From assembly GCA_965226805.1 (NCBI GenBank), contig CBDDDW010000003.1, positions 1 to 12,601 of the forward strand: a stretch of DNA of 12,601 nt. The letters are read 5' to 3'. Positions 6,834-12,601 of this stretch are shown in pieces. The notes under the pieces are model-generated. The model ran no database searches and was not told the origin of the DNA. It was given only the letters and a program-made list of their open reading frames with translations. How positions within the stretch are numbered: the first letter of the stretch is position 1; the number at the start of each line of letters is the position of its first letter. The translations under genes and the position numbers were made by a program. Source of the stretch: CBDDDW01 sp965226805. Lineage in GTDB: Bacteria; Chloroflexota; Dehalococcoidia; Lucifugimonadales; JAGWBF01.

Positions 6834-7973
6834 ATGCCTACCGATGAAGAGCTCAGGGAAATGTCCCTGGAAATATTACGGGGCCTCGGGGCCTGCCCGG
6901 CCATCTCCTTCATGGAGGGGCCCGTGGCAACCTACGTTCAGCGCTACTTGGGGGGCCTGGGGCTCTCCGCAAGAAGCGACAGTTACGGCAACCTGGTAAT
7001 CCACCACAGTGGCCGGTCCCAAGAGCGAGAGAGCCAGCCTCCCATCGCCTTCGTGGCCCACATGGACCACCCGGGCTTCGAGGCCCTAGAGAGGGAAGGG
7101 GAGATGGTGATCGCCCGAGCTCTGGGAGGCGTGCCAGAGGTTTGTTTTGCAGAAGGTGTACCTGTCCGGATCATTCTGCCTGATGGCACGAGCCTGCCGG
7201 CGCAAACAGCCGGCGCCTACGGCCCCCGGGACCAGCGGATGGTCTCCCTCGCTATTGAGGAAAGCCTTAATCTGGAGCTCCCCAGGGCGGTTGTCCTCGA
7301 CCTCCTTGACTTTGAGTTCGACGGCGAGCTAGTGCGCATGCGGGCGTTGGACGATCTGGCAGGTTGCGCTGGTATCCTTGCGGCATTAACAATTCTGACC
7401 TCGGAGGAGGTTTCAGGCGAGGTCTACGGGGTGTTTACCCGGGCGGAGGAGGTGGGGCTGCTCGGCGCCCGCCTACTGGCTCAGGAGGGCACGCTCCCCG
7501 AGGATACCATTGTAGTGTCCCTGGAGGCCAGCCGGACCCTTCCCGGCGCAGCAATAGGAGAGGGTCCGGTGATAAGGGTGGGGGACGCCAGCCTTACTTT
7601 CGACGCCGAAGCCGAGGCTTTGCTGCTGAAGGCCAGAGAAGAGATTACGGAGCGGCGGCCCAACTTCAAGGCGCAACGCCAGCTCATGAGCGGGGGCACA
7701 TGCGAGGCCAGCGCCTTCAGGTACTACGGTTACCGCGCCACGGGCATCGCCTTTCCCCTGGGGAACTACCACAACGCCACTCCTGAGGGAGGCGTCGGCG
7801 CCGAGTACATCCACATCGACGACTTCATCGGAGGAGTTGAGCTGACTGTCCAGGCTGCCCGATGCGTCCAGCGCCGCCATGAGGCCCGCCCCTGGCAGCG
7901 TATGAAGGACATGCCAGAGGGCTATCGACGGAGGCTGGCCGAGACCGCCGCCGGTTTTCCAGCAGACTCCTAA
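6834..7973 (+). CDS. M42-like zinc aminopeptidase (M42/M28/M20-type metallopeptidase)
   Basis: Predicted cytoplasmic dinuclear-zinc exopeptidase of 379 residues, near the usual M42 length, which would release N-terminal residues from peptides. Expected metal and catalytic residues appear in order: H76 and D78 in VAHMDHPGF, bridging D173 in RALDDLAGC, catalytic/ligand E205-E206 in TRAEEVGLLGA, E231 in VSLEASRT, and H313 in LGNYHNATPEGG. The acidic residue at 231 is Glu where M42 enzymes often have Asp. There is no signal peptide. The N-terminal pattern ISFMEGPVATYV matches the start of such enzymes, supporting this ATG. It stands alone on the + strand after the insertion sequence. Substrate specificity cannot be read from sequence, and an M20/M28 relative acting on other amide substrates is possible. 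Confidence 0.85.
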   Translation: MPTDEELREMSLEILRGLGACPAISFMEGPVATYVQRYLGGLGLSARSDSYGNLVIHHSGRSQERESQPPIAFVAHMDHPGFEALEREGEMVIARALGGVPEVCFAEGVPVRIILPDGTSLPAQTAGAYGPRDQRMVSLAIEESLNLELPRAVVLDLLDFEFDGELVRMRALDDLAGCAGILAALTILTSEEVSGEVYGVFTRAEEVGLLGARLLAQEGTLPEDTIVVSLEASRTLPGAAIGEGPVIRVGDASLTFDAEAEALLLKAREEITERRPNFKAQRQLMSGGTCEASAFRYYGYRATGIAFPLGNYHNATPEGGVGAEYIHIDDFIGGVELTVQAARCVQRRHEARPWQRMKDMPEGYRRRLAETAAGFPADS

Positions 7974-8014
7974 TCCGAACCACCGCCTATCATATCGGGC
8001 CGGCGAGGGTCCGC

Positions 8015-8043
8015 GTCAAGCGCCTAATTGCCGGATGCTTGAC
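8015..8043. terminator. Stem-loop downstream of the peptidase gene, possible terminator
   Basis: GTCAAGC (8015-8021) and GCTTGAC (8037-8043) form a perfect 7-bp inverted repeat with a 15-nt loop, about 40 bp after the peptidase stop. No T-tract follows, so it could instead be an operator. Its right arm overlaps the putative -35 box of the next gene, TTGACT at 8039-8044. Confidence 0.35.
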
Positions 8044-8068
8044 TACGTTCCAGGGTCTGCGGTAGCAT
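8039..8068 (+). promoter_or_regulatory. Putative promoter for the small protein at 8119-8426
   Basis: TTGACT (8039-8044, 5 of 6 matches to the -35 consensus), an 18-bp spacer, then TAGCAT (8063-8068, 4 of 6). Transcription would start near 8075, about 44 nt ahead of the ATG at 8119. The -35 box overlaps the right arm of an inverted repeat, which could allow repression. Prediction only. Confidence 0.45.
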
Positions 8069-8106
8069 CAGGCCACGCTGTTAAATGAGCAGGGCGAGAT
8101 TTAGGT

Positions 8107-8121
8107 AGGAGGAATGTTATG
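8107..8121 (+). promoter_or_regulatory. Strong Shine-Dalgarno with ATG leading into a 4-codon dead-end frame
   Basis: A perfect AGGAGG (8107-8112) is followed, after an ideal 6-nt spacer, by ATG at 8119-8121. That frame reads only M-R-F-C before a TAA at 8131-8133. The long ORF (to 8426) is in another frame and its first starts (TTG 8127, ATG 8142) are too far from this site. The site therefore marks the original start of a gene with a lesion in its first codons. Confidence 0.6.
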
Positions 8122-8126
8122 CGGTT

Positions 8127-8426
8127 TTGCTAAAGGCCACAATGCCAATTCAGGCGGGCAATGACCTCGTCAAGAGCCCCAGCATGGGTCAGAAGATGGA
8201 AACCCTGCTGGGAGATCTCAAGCCCGAAGCCGTCTATTACACCCTGGACAAGGGGCAGAGAACCATCTACTTTGTCGTTAGTATGGACAGCTCAAGCGAG
8301 CTGCCGAGTAAACTCGAGCCCGTATGGCACACATTTAACGCCGACATCGAGTTGATCCCTGCGATGAACCAGGATGACTTTAACACAGCTATGCAGGGAC
8401 TTGGCCAGGTGATGAGCAAGTATTAG
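8127..8426 (+). CDS. Small conserved-looking protein, probably frameshifted near its start
   Basis: About 99 residues of unknown function, cytoplasmic by the absence of signal or membrane segments. Visible patterns are PIQAGNDLVKSP, LKPEAVYYTLDKGQRT, and a C-terminal half with SELPSKLEPVWHTFNAD and IPAMNQDDF. From memory these resemble a family of roughly 95-residue unnamed proteins that begin MRFML, with alternating strand/helix segments like a small alpha/beta barrel. I cannot name the family securely. The well-spaced Shine-Dalgarno points to ATG 8119, but a stop follows four codons later. Adding one A after the TTT codon would give MRFMLKATMPIQAGN in this frame. Without that base, translation must use the poorly placed TTG 8127 or ATG 8142. 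This could be a recent mutation or a sequencing/assembly error. The gene is isolated. Confidence 0.65.
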   Translation: MLKATMPIQAGNDLVKSPSMGQKMETLLGDLKPEAVYYTLDKGQRTIYFVVSMDSSSELPSKLEPVWHTFNADIELIPAMNQDDFNTAMQGLGQVMSKY

Positions 8427-8746
8427 CCCCTGTAGGCTCCGAGAGGGCTCGAGGGAGACCATGGTGCGCCGTTCAACCAGGACGAGCCCACTCCTTCATG
8501 GCAAGCATTAGAGCCGACTCCACCATCAACCGTGCTTGGCTGAGGTCTTCGCCGTCATAACGGACGCCGGCGACCACCTAAGCTGGTGTGCCCTAGTGGG
8601 CGATGCCACTGTAATACGAATACTCTTGTCGACCTACTCTATAGTGCGGAACGACACCACCTCAATACGACGATATGCTAGCCTAGCGGGGGGCCACCCT
8701 GTCAACAGGAACTGGAGCCCGATGGCCACTCTGTGCTAACCCCACT
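8427..8746. other. Gene-free convergent intergenic region
   Basis: 320 bases between the small protein (+) and the amidohydrolase (-). I find no supported gene. AGCCC (8425-8429) and GGGCT (8445-8449) could pair just after the upstream stop, and an 11-bp perfect palindrome, GCTAGCCTAGC, sits at 8677-8687. Neither has a T-tract. A 67-codon ORF on the + strand here shows no Shine-Dalgarno and no recognisable protein pattern. Confidence 0.4.
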
Positions 8747-9940
8747 CTAAGCCCGCCCCAGCTCATCTACCAGGTGCCCTTCCCTCCATACCACCACCCC
8801 GTCTCTTAACGTAAGGAAGGGATCGAGGCGGAAGCGGCCCCGCACCGTCTTGTCCGCATTGTCCCGCCATTGGACCTCTCCCTCTCTCTGGTCGAAGACG
8901 GCCACGTCCCCCACCATGCCCGGCGCCAGGGAGCCTATCTCATGATCCAGCCCGATCACTCGGGCGGGGCGCACGGTGCTCGCCGCCACAGCTTCCTCCA
9001 GCGGAAGTCCCAAGGCATGGAACCTGCTCACCAGGTCGTTCATCCGATAGAGCGTCCAGGTAGGAGGCGCGTTGAACATGTCAGTGCTGATAGTGGTAGG
9101 GGGAAAGCCCTGATTCAGGGCGGTCCTGGCAATATCCACGTCAAAGAGTGACCCGGCGTCGCCCACATCCATCACCACGCCACGATCGGCGGCAGCCCTT
9201 ACGTCGGGCCTGATCTTGTCGTTCTTGTCCAGAATGCCCTCGTTGTGGGCGGCGAAGGCGTGGGTCGCGATATCTCCCGGACCCAACTGCTCCAGTATCT
9301 CCGGCAGAGGTATCGGCGTGTGGGCGATATGCACCATGAGCCTTACCCCAGCTTTGTCCGCGGCCTCCCGGGCCCTCTTCAACGCGGTAGCGGCCTCCCA
9401 GCCGGACACGGCCTTAGTGTCTATCCGCACCTTGACACCTATGAGGAAGCCCGGGTTCTCCTTGATGGTGTCCGCAGTTCGGTCGGCGTCGGCAACCCGT
9501 ATGTCGTGGAGCTCGCCCCCAACTACCCGATTAAGCAACAGTCCGGCGGCTCCTATATGCAGGAAAGCTAACAGCCGTGTCTTCCGGGGCGGGAAGACAT
9601 AGTCCCGCATGGCCACATAATTGGCCCAGCCGGCACTGCCCCCGTCAACTCCGGTGGTAACTCCTGAGGACAGACAGGGCTCATCGGCGTTGACGCCGAC
9701 CCCGATGCCACGGTGATAGAAGTGGCCGTGGAGGTCAATCAGGCCCGGGGTGACCAGCTTGCCGGTGACGTCAACCACCTCAGCCGCAAGGGCGGGGTCG
9801 ATACGTTCCGCAACGGCCGCCACCTTACCGCCCTTGAGAGCTATGTCCCTCCGACCATTGATACTCTGGCCCGGGTCCAGCAGGGTGCCGCCCCTCAGGA
9901 CCAGGTCATATTTCGGGTCTCCTTTGTCCCTCTGTGCCAT
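8747..9940 (-). CDS. Amidohydrolase/deacetylase family metal-dependent hydrolase (dihydroorotase-like)
   Basis: 397-residue amidohydrolase-superfamily TIM-barrel enzyme with the subtype I metal site. H71 and H73 are in LIDLHGH, K170 in IGVKVRID (expected carboxylated lysine), H204 in LMVHIAH, H227 in IATHAFAAH and D287 in ISTDMFN. The N-terminal YDLVLRGGTLLDPGQ and the C-terminal LAPGMVGDVAVFD form the usual beta-sandwich flanking the barrel. The overall pattern recalls the Atu3266/EF_0837 deacetylase group, so an N- or O-acyl substrate is likelier than dihydroorotate; the real substrate is unknown. GGGAGG sits 4 nt ahead of the ATG at 9940, confirming the start. It is divergent from the PPOX-family gene and may share regulation. 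No residues are missing. Confidence 0.88.
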   Translation of the reverse strand: MAQRDKGDPKYDLVLRGGTLLDPGQSINGRRDIALKGGKVAAVAERIDPALAAEVVDVTGKLVTPGLIDLHGHFYHRGIGVGVNADEPCLSSGVTTGVDGGSAGWANYVAMRDYVFPPRKTRLLAFLHIGAAGLLLNRVVGGELHDIRVADADRTADTIKENPGFLIGVKVRIDTKAVSGWEAATALKRAREAADKAGVRLMVHIAHTPIPLPEILEQLGPGDIATHAFAAHNEGILDKNDKIRPDVRAAADRGVVMDVGDAGSLFDVDIARTALNQGFPPTTISTDMFNAPPTWTLYRMNDLVSRFHALGLPLEEAVAASTVRPARVIGLDHEIGSLAPGMVGDVAVFDQREGEVQWRDNADKTVRGRFRLDPFLTLRDGVVVWREGHLVDELGRA

Positions 9941-9974
9941 GAAACCTCCCTACACGCGGGAATTCTGCCCGCAC

Positions 9975-10002
9975 ATTCTACCATAGCGGGACACCTGGTC
10001 AG
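9975..10002 (-). promoter_or_regulatory. Putative promoter for the amidohydrolase gene
   Basis: On the minus strand, CTGACC (10002-9997, 4 of 6 matches) is followed by a 16-bp spacer and TAGAAT (9980-9975, 5 of 6). Transcription would start near 9968, about 28 nt before the ATG. It lies back to back with a putative rightward promoter whose -35 box begins at 10009. Confidence 0.45.
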
Positions 10003-10008
10003 GACTCA

Positions 10009-10037
10009 TTGACTAGGAAGGAGGGCGATGGTAGCTT
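10009..10037 (+). promoter_or_regulatory. Weak putative promoter for the PPOX-family gene
   Basis: TTGACT (10009-10014, 5 of 6) with a 17-bp spacer and TAGCTT (10032-10037, only 3 of 6). If real, transcription starts near 10044, which would exclude the ATG at 10028 and favour the start at 10085. Confidence 0.3.
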
Positions 10038-10084
10038 TACGTTACGGAAAACCCATGCGACAGTTCGCAACGTCTGGAGGACCG

Positions 10085-10504
10085 ATGACCTACGATGACA
10101 TACTTCCCTTCCTGGAGCAGAATCACAAGGCGGCGTTGACCACCTTCCGAGGGAACGGCGCGGCCCAGATGAGTATCGTGCTCTGCGGACCACACGACGG
10201 CGGCATCGCCTTTAGTACCCCGCAGGGACGGGCCAAGCTGACGAACCTGCTGCGCGATCCTCGCTGCACGATCCTCGTTTCCAAAGAGGACTGGTGGGGA
10301 TACGTCGTCATTGAAGGGACCGCGGACATCCGATGGTCGGACCGCACCGACCCGGAAGAACTCCTTTTCACATTGCGGGAGGTCTACAGGGTGTCCTCCG
10401 GCCAAGACCACCCAGACTGGGACGAATACGATCAGGCAATGGCGGAGGACAATCGGGCCGCCATCATCGTGAGGCCTCAGCATATTTACGGGGTCAGACC
10501 GTAG
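10085..10504 (+). CDS. Pyridoxamine 5'-phosphate oxidase-like (PPOX/FDOR) flavin- or F420-dependent oxidoreductase
   Basis: 139 residues forming a split beta-barrel of the PPOX superfamily, which binds FMN or coenzyme F420 and usually acts as a dimer on small redox substrates. Typical features in order: MTYDDILPFLEQNHKAAL, a strand TTFRGNGAAQMSIV, GIAFSTPQGRAKLTNLLRDPRCTILV (residues about 39-64), and GYVVIEGTADIRW. This layout resembles the F420-binding class, but FMN cannot be excluded. I chose ATG 10085 because family members begin just before the helix of MTYDDILPFL and GGAGG lies 4 nt upstream. An in-frame ATG at 10028 with AGGAGG only 3 nt upstream would add 19 residues of no recognisable fold. 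Divergent from the amidohydrolase and upstream of the GlcG-like gene. Confidence 0.82.
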   Translation: MTYDDILPFLEQNHKAALTTFRGNGAAQMSIVLCGPHDGGIAFSTPQGRAKLTNLLRDPRCTILVSKEDWWGYVVIEGTADIRWSDRTDPEELLFTLREVYRVSSGQDHPDWDEYDQAMAEDNRAAIIVRPQHIYGVRP

Positions 10505-10508
10505 CGGC

Positions 10509-10524
10509 TCGGCCGTTGGGCCGA
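10509..10524 (+). terminator. Hairpin after the PPOX-family gene, possible terminator
   Basis: TCGGCC (10509-10514), loop GTTG, GGCCGA (10519-10524) makes a perfect 6-bp stem 5 nt after the stop codon. It is followed by TATTTG, a weak T-run. Plausible intrinsic terminator, leaving the next gene to its own promoter at 10528. Confidence 0.45.
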
Positions 10525-10527
10525 TAT

Positions 10528-10556
10528 TTGACTGTTGTCCAGCGCTAGGGTAGATT
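10528..10556 (+). promoter_or_regulatory. Putative promoter for the GlcG/HbpS-like gene
   Basis: TTGACT (10528-10533, 5 of 6), a 17-bp spacer, then TAGATT (10551-10556, 4 of 6). The transcript would start near 10563, about 40 nt ahead of the ATG, and could continue into the NHL-repeat gene 30 bp after the first stop. Confidence 0.5.
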
Positions 10557-10603
10557 AAGGACCGTCTGCCAGGTCTCCCAACTTTTACCCAGGAGGAGCA
10601 TGT

Positions 10604-11032
10604 ATGGCAACGTCATTTGACAAGAAGAGCATCACCCTGGAAGCCGCCCAAAACATGGTCAACGCCACAGCCAAGAAGGCTCAAGAGATCGGAGTTCCGA
10701 TGGCCATCGCGGTGACGGACGGTGATGGAACACTGAAGGCCTTCGCTCGGATGGACGGGGCCGCCCTGCTGGCCGTCCGGATAGCCGAGCAAAAAGCCTG
10801 GACAGCCATCTCCTTCGGCCTACCCACCCACGGCTGGTACGATTTCATCAAAGACGACCCGCCGCTCTTGACAGGCATCCCCGCCCAGGAGGACCTTATC
10901 GTGTTCGGCGGCGGCTACCCGATCAAGATAGACGGCCAGATGATCGGTGGCATAGGAGTCAGCGGCGGGCACTACAGCCAGGACCAGGTCTGCGCCGAGG
11001 CGGGCCTGGCCTCCATAGGGGCCTCCTCATAA
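10604..11032 (+). CDS. GlcG/HbpS-like (DUF336) haem-binding-type protein
   Basis: 142-residue cytoplasmic protein of the GlcG/HbpS (formerly DUF336) family. Members are linked to haem or cobalamin binding, glycolate operons and diol metabolism; the biochemical role here is not evident. Diagnostic segments are ITLEAAQNMVNATAKKAQEI (about 10-29), PMAIAVTDGDGTLKAFARMDGA (about 32-53), AEQKAWTAISFG, and the glycine-rich GGGYPIKIDGQMIGGIGVSGG (about 102-122), with DQVCAEAGL near the end. Length matches the family. A perfect AGGAGG at 10591-10596, 7 nt upstream, fixes the start at 10604. It sits between a PPOX-family enzyme and a secreted NHL protein. No signal peptide is present. Confidence 0.9.
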   Translation: MATSFDKKSITLEAAQNMVNATAKKAQEIGVPMAIAVTDGDGTLKAFARMDGAALLAVRIAEQKAWTAISFGLPTHGWYDFIKDDPPLLTGIPAQEDLIVFGGGYPIKIDGQMIGGIGVSGGHYSQDQVCAEAGLASIGASS

Positions 11033-11062
11033 GGGCCTTAGGCTAGAATAAGCTGGAGTGAC

Positions 11063-12214
11063 ATGAGAGGGTGGCTCGTCACGGGTCTATTTGCGGTCGT
11101 TGCGCCGATTGGGGCTGCATGTGCTGCTGGAGGAACTCCAACCCTAACACCAACGTCTATCGTAGTGTCGACGCCCGTCCCTACATTTACGCCTTCCCCG
11201 ACTCCTAGACGTACCTCGACGCCTCCATCCTCCACGCCTTCTCCGACTGCGACCCTGGCCCAAATACCTAGTCCGACTCCTACTCTTATCCCGACATCAC
11301 CATCAACGGCGACATCGGTCTCGTCTCAGACGCCGACTGTGACACCTTCTCTCCCATCGGGCACGACGACACCGCAAGCACCACAATGGGAAGAAGTGGC
11401 GAGATGGGGCGACGGCGGAGATGGGCTGCGCTTCAATAGTCCAAACGGCATCGCCATCGACGCGGCAGATCATGTCTATACCATTGAGTTCCAGGGGCAT
11501 CGGGTGCGGAAGTTCACGTCGGAGGGGGAACTTCTCGCGGAGTGGGGAGGCCCTGGCAGCGAACCTGGCCAACTCCGTTCACCCACAGGGATCGTCGTTG
11601 GACCAGATGGCAGGATTTACGTTGCAGAGAGCGGCGGACATCGGGTCCAGGTCTTCTCCCTCGAAGGCGCGCTTTTGGACGCTTGGGGCGCGTTCGGCGA
11701 TGGGCCCGGTGAGTTCATTTCTGCAATGACAGTGGCCTTGGATGACGACATGCGGGTCTACGTGAGCGACTGGGGGAACAGCCGAGTCCAGGTCTTCGAC
11801 AGCGCTGGGGAGTTTCTGCATCAGATCGGCGCGCCTGGCACAGGCTTGCGGGAGCTGACAAATCCAACAGGAGTGGCCATTGGCCCTGAAGGTGACCTCT
11901 GGGTGATGGACCGGGGCAATGCCCGCATTCAGCGGTTTAAGCGGGATGGCACGTTCGTCCAGCTCTGGACACAGGCGGGTCAAGGGGTATTCAAGTCACC
12001 GACCAGCATCGCCTTCGACAAAGACGGCAACTGGTGGGTATCAGAGTTTACAGGTCATCGGGTGCGGCAATTCAGCCCTGACGGAGAGCTGCTATTCGAG
12101 CTTGCACCAGGCACATTCCGCGGCCCGCACGGACTACTGTTTGACAGTACCGGTGCGCTATATGTAGCTGACACAGGGAATGGAGTGGTGCGGAAGTTCC
12201 GGCCTTTGGAATAA
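11063..12214 (+). CDS. Secreted NHL-repeat beta-propeller protein with Thr/Pro/Ser linker
   Basis: 383 residues in three parts. Residues 1-20 are a signal peptide ending in IGAAC, a possible lipobox, though Gly at position -3 is atypical, so ordinary secretion is possible. Residues about 24-107 are a Thr/Pro/Ser spacer expected to hold the domain away from the envelope. Residues about 108-383 contain six NHL repeats, each with a SPNGIAID-like strand, a VYVSDWGNSRVQVF-like strand and a GEFL-like turn, which should close a six-bladed propeller. NHL propellers bind ligands or proteins and are rarely catalytic, and no catalytic residues are evident. GGAG at 11055-11058 sits 4 nt before the ATG. 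The gene starts 30 bp after the GlcG-like gene and may share its transcript. The architecture parallels the protease at 303-2504, but the domains are unrelated. Confidence 0.85.
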   Translation: MRGWLVTGLFAVVAPIGAACAAGGTPTLTPTSIVVSTPVPTFTPSPTPRRTSTPPSSTPSPTATLAQIPSPTPTLIPTSPSTATSVSSQTPTVTPSLPSGTTTPQAPQWEEVARWGDGGDGLRFNSPNGIAIDAADHVYTIEFQGHRVRKFTSEGELLAEWGGPGSEPGQLRSPTGIVVGPDGRIYVAESGGHRVQVFSLEGALLDAWGAFGDGPGEFISAMTVALDDDMRVYVSDWGNSRVQVFDSAGEFLHQIGAPGTGLRELTNPTGVAIGPEGDLWVMDRGNARIQRFKRDGTFVQLWTQAGQGVFKSPTSIAFDKDGNWWVSEFTGHRVRQFSPDGELLFELAPGTFRGPHGLLFDSTGALYVADTGNGVVRKFRPLE

Positions 12215-12229
12215 CGTCAATGGGAAAAA

Positions 12230-12435
12230 CTAGCAGGGTGCTGAAAAACCATTTCGACCATCCCCCTGACCGCCTTCCCTTCGATAGACTCAGGACATGC
12301 CTGGCCCGAAAGGGGGAAGAAATTGTATCTGAGGGGCATCCCTTCGGCGGGCTCAGGGCAGGCTCTCATCCGCCTTAGGCGGACCGGCAAAGGGGCTTCG
12401 CCCTTTCCACACCCCATATTTCATCAGCCTGCTAG
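12230..12435. repeat. MITE-like element, about 206 bp, with REP-like internal motifs
   Basis: The ends form an imperfect terminal inverted repeat: CTAGCAGGGTGCTGAAAA at 12230-12247 and the complement of CTAGCAGGCTGATGAAAT at 12418-12435, 15 of 18 matching. The outer CTAG could be a 4-bp target duplication. Inside are two related motifs of the CCCTTCG...CTCAGG type (12280-12305 and 12341-12366), a CCCGAAAGGG hairpin (12305-12314), a CCGCCTTAGGCGG hairpin (12370-12382) and an AAAGGG/CCCTTT stem (12389-12406). There is no transposase. A non-autonomous element moved by an enzyme elsewhere is the simplest reading; a complex REP cluster is the alternative. Confidence 0.6.
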
Positions 12436-12601
12436 AGATTGGCCTAATCCTCTATGCGTCGGGGGCGAAGCATACGCCGCACCTACGGTTAGATATCAGA
12501 TTTAAGCAGACTGGGTACTAGTCTAGTGTCTCGTAAATAGCTTTACAGCGTGAGAGCTTGGTGAGGATCGCTTGAGCGGAGGCATGCCATACAAACGGCT
12601 T
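12436..12601. other. Right-edge region with short palindromes, possible start of another gene or element
   Basis: No complete gene. ACTAGTCTAGT (12517-12527) is an 11-base perfect palindrome, and GTAAATAGCTTTAC (12533-12546) has 5-bp arms. The last bases contain GGAGG (12578-12582) and an ATG at 12584 that opens MPYKRL and runs off the window, but the spacing of 1 nt is too short for a good start. A TTG at 12572 in the same frame is an alternative. Confidence 0.25.

Noticed and set aside
8536..8739. 67-codon + strand ORF in the intergenic gap
   Set aside because: No Shine-Dalgarno, unusual composition and no recognisable motif.
12217..12417. 66-codon minus-strand ORF with CPEPAEG- and CPESIEG-like peptides
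   Set aside because: These peptides are translations of the REP-like motifs inside the MITE-like repeat, not a protein.

Overview
The window looks like ordinary chromosomal DNA from an uncultured bacterium, probably a Chloroflexota (Dehalococcoidia/SAR202-like) lineage. This is an inference from three things: moderately high GC by eye, two secreted proteins with long Thr/Pro/Ser linkers after a lipoprotein-type signal, and an accessory set (amidohydrolase, flavin/F420-type reductase fold, GlcG/HbpS-like protein, M42-like peptidase) common in such genomes. No rRNA, tRNA, CRISPR or phage genes were seen.

Layout. Bases 1-200 hold the tail of a + strand gene. It converges, across a G/C-rich hairpin, with a minus-strand cluster running 5374 to 303: NAD-dependent DNA ligase (ligA), a 63-residue small protein, peptidyl-tRNA hydrolase (pth) and a large secreted gluzincin-type metalloprotease lipoprotein. 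Gaps are about 20 bp and one junction is an ATGA overlap, so this reads as one transcription unit. A sigma70-like promoter at 5437-5464 lies directly upstream of the ligA ATG. An IS481-like insertion sequence (5489-6601) sits about 25 bp upstream of that promoter. Its transposase is split into two frames.

From 6834 a + strand M42-like aminopeptidase is followed by a small conserved-looking protein (around 8119-8426) whose start region seems to have lost one base. A minus-strand amidohydrolase/deacetylase (8747-9940) is transcribed divergently from a PPOX-family oxidoreductase (10085-10504), with back-to-back promoters between them. Then come a GlcG/HbpS-like protein (10604-11032) and a secreted NHL beta-propeller protein (11063-12214).

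The right end (12215-12601) is non-coding and repeat-rich. It holds a roughly 206 bp MITE-like element with imperfect terminal inverted repeats and internal REP-like motifs, and possibly the edge of another element or gene.

I see no convincing new multi-gene system. The points most worth checking are the MITE-like repeat, the slippery heptamer at the transposase frame break, the one-base lesion at the start of the small protein, and the coupled small ORF between ligA and pth.
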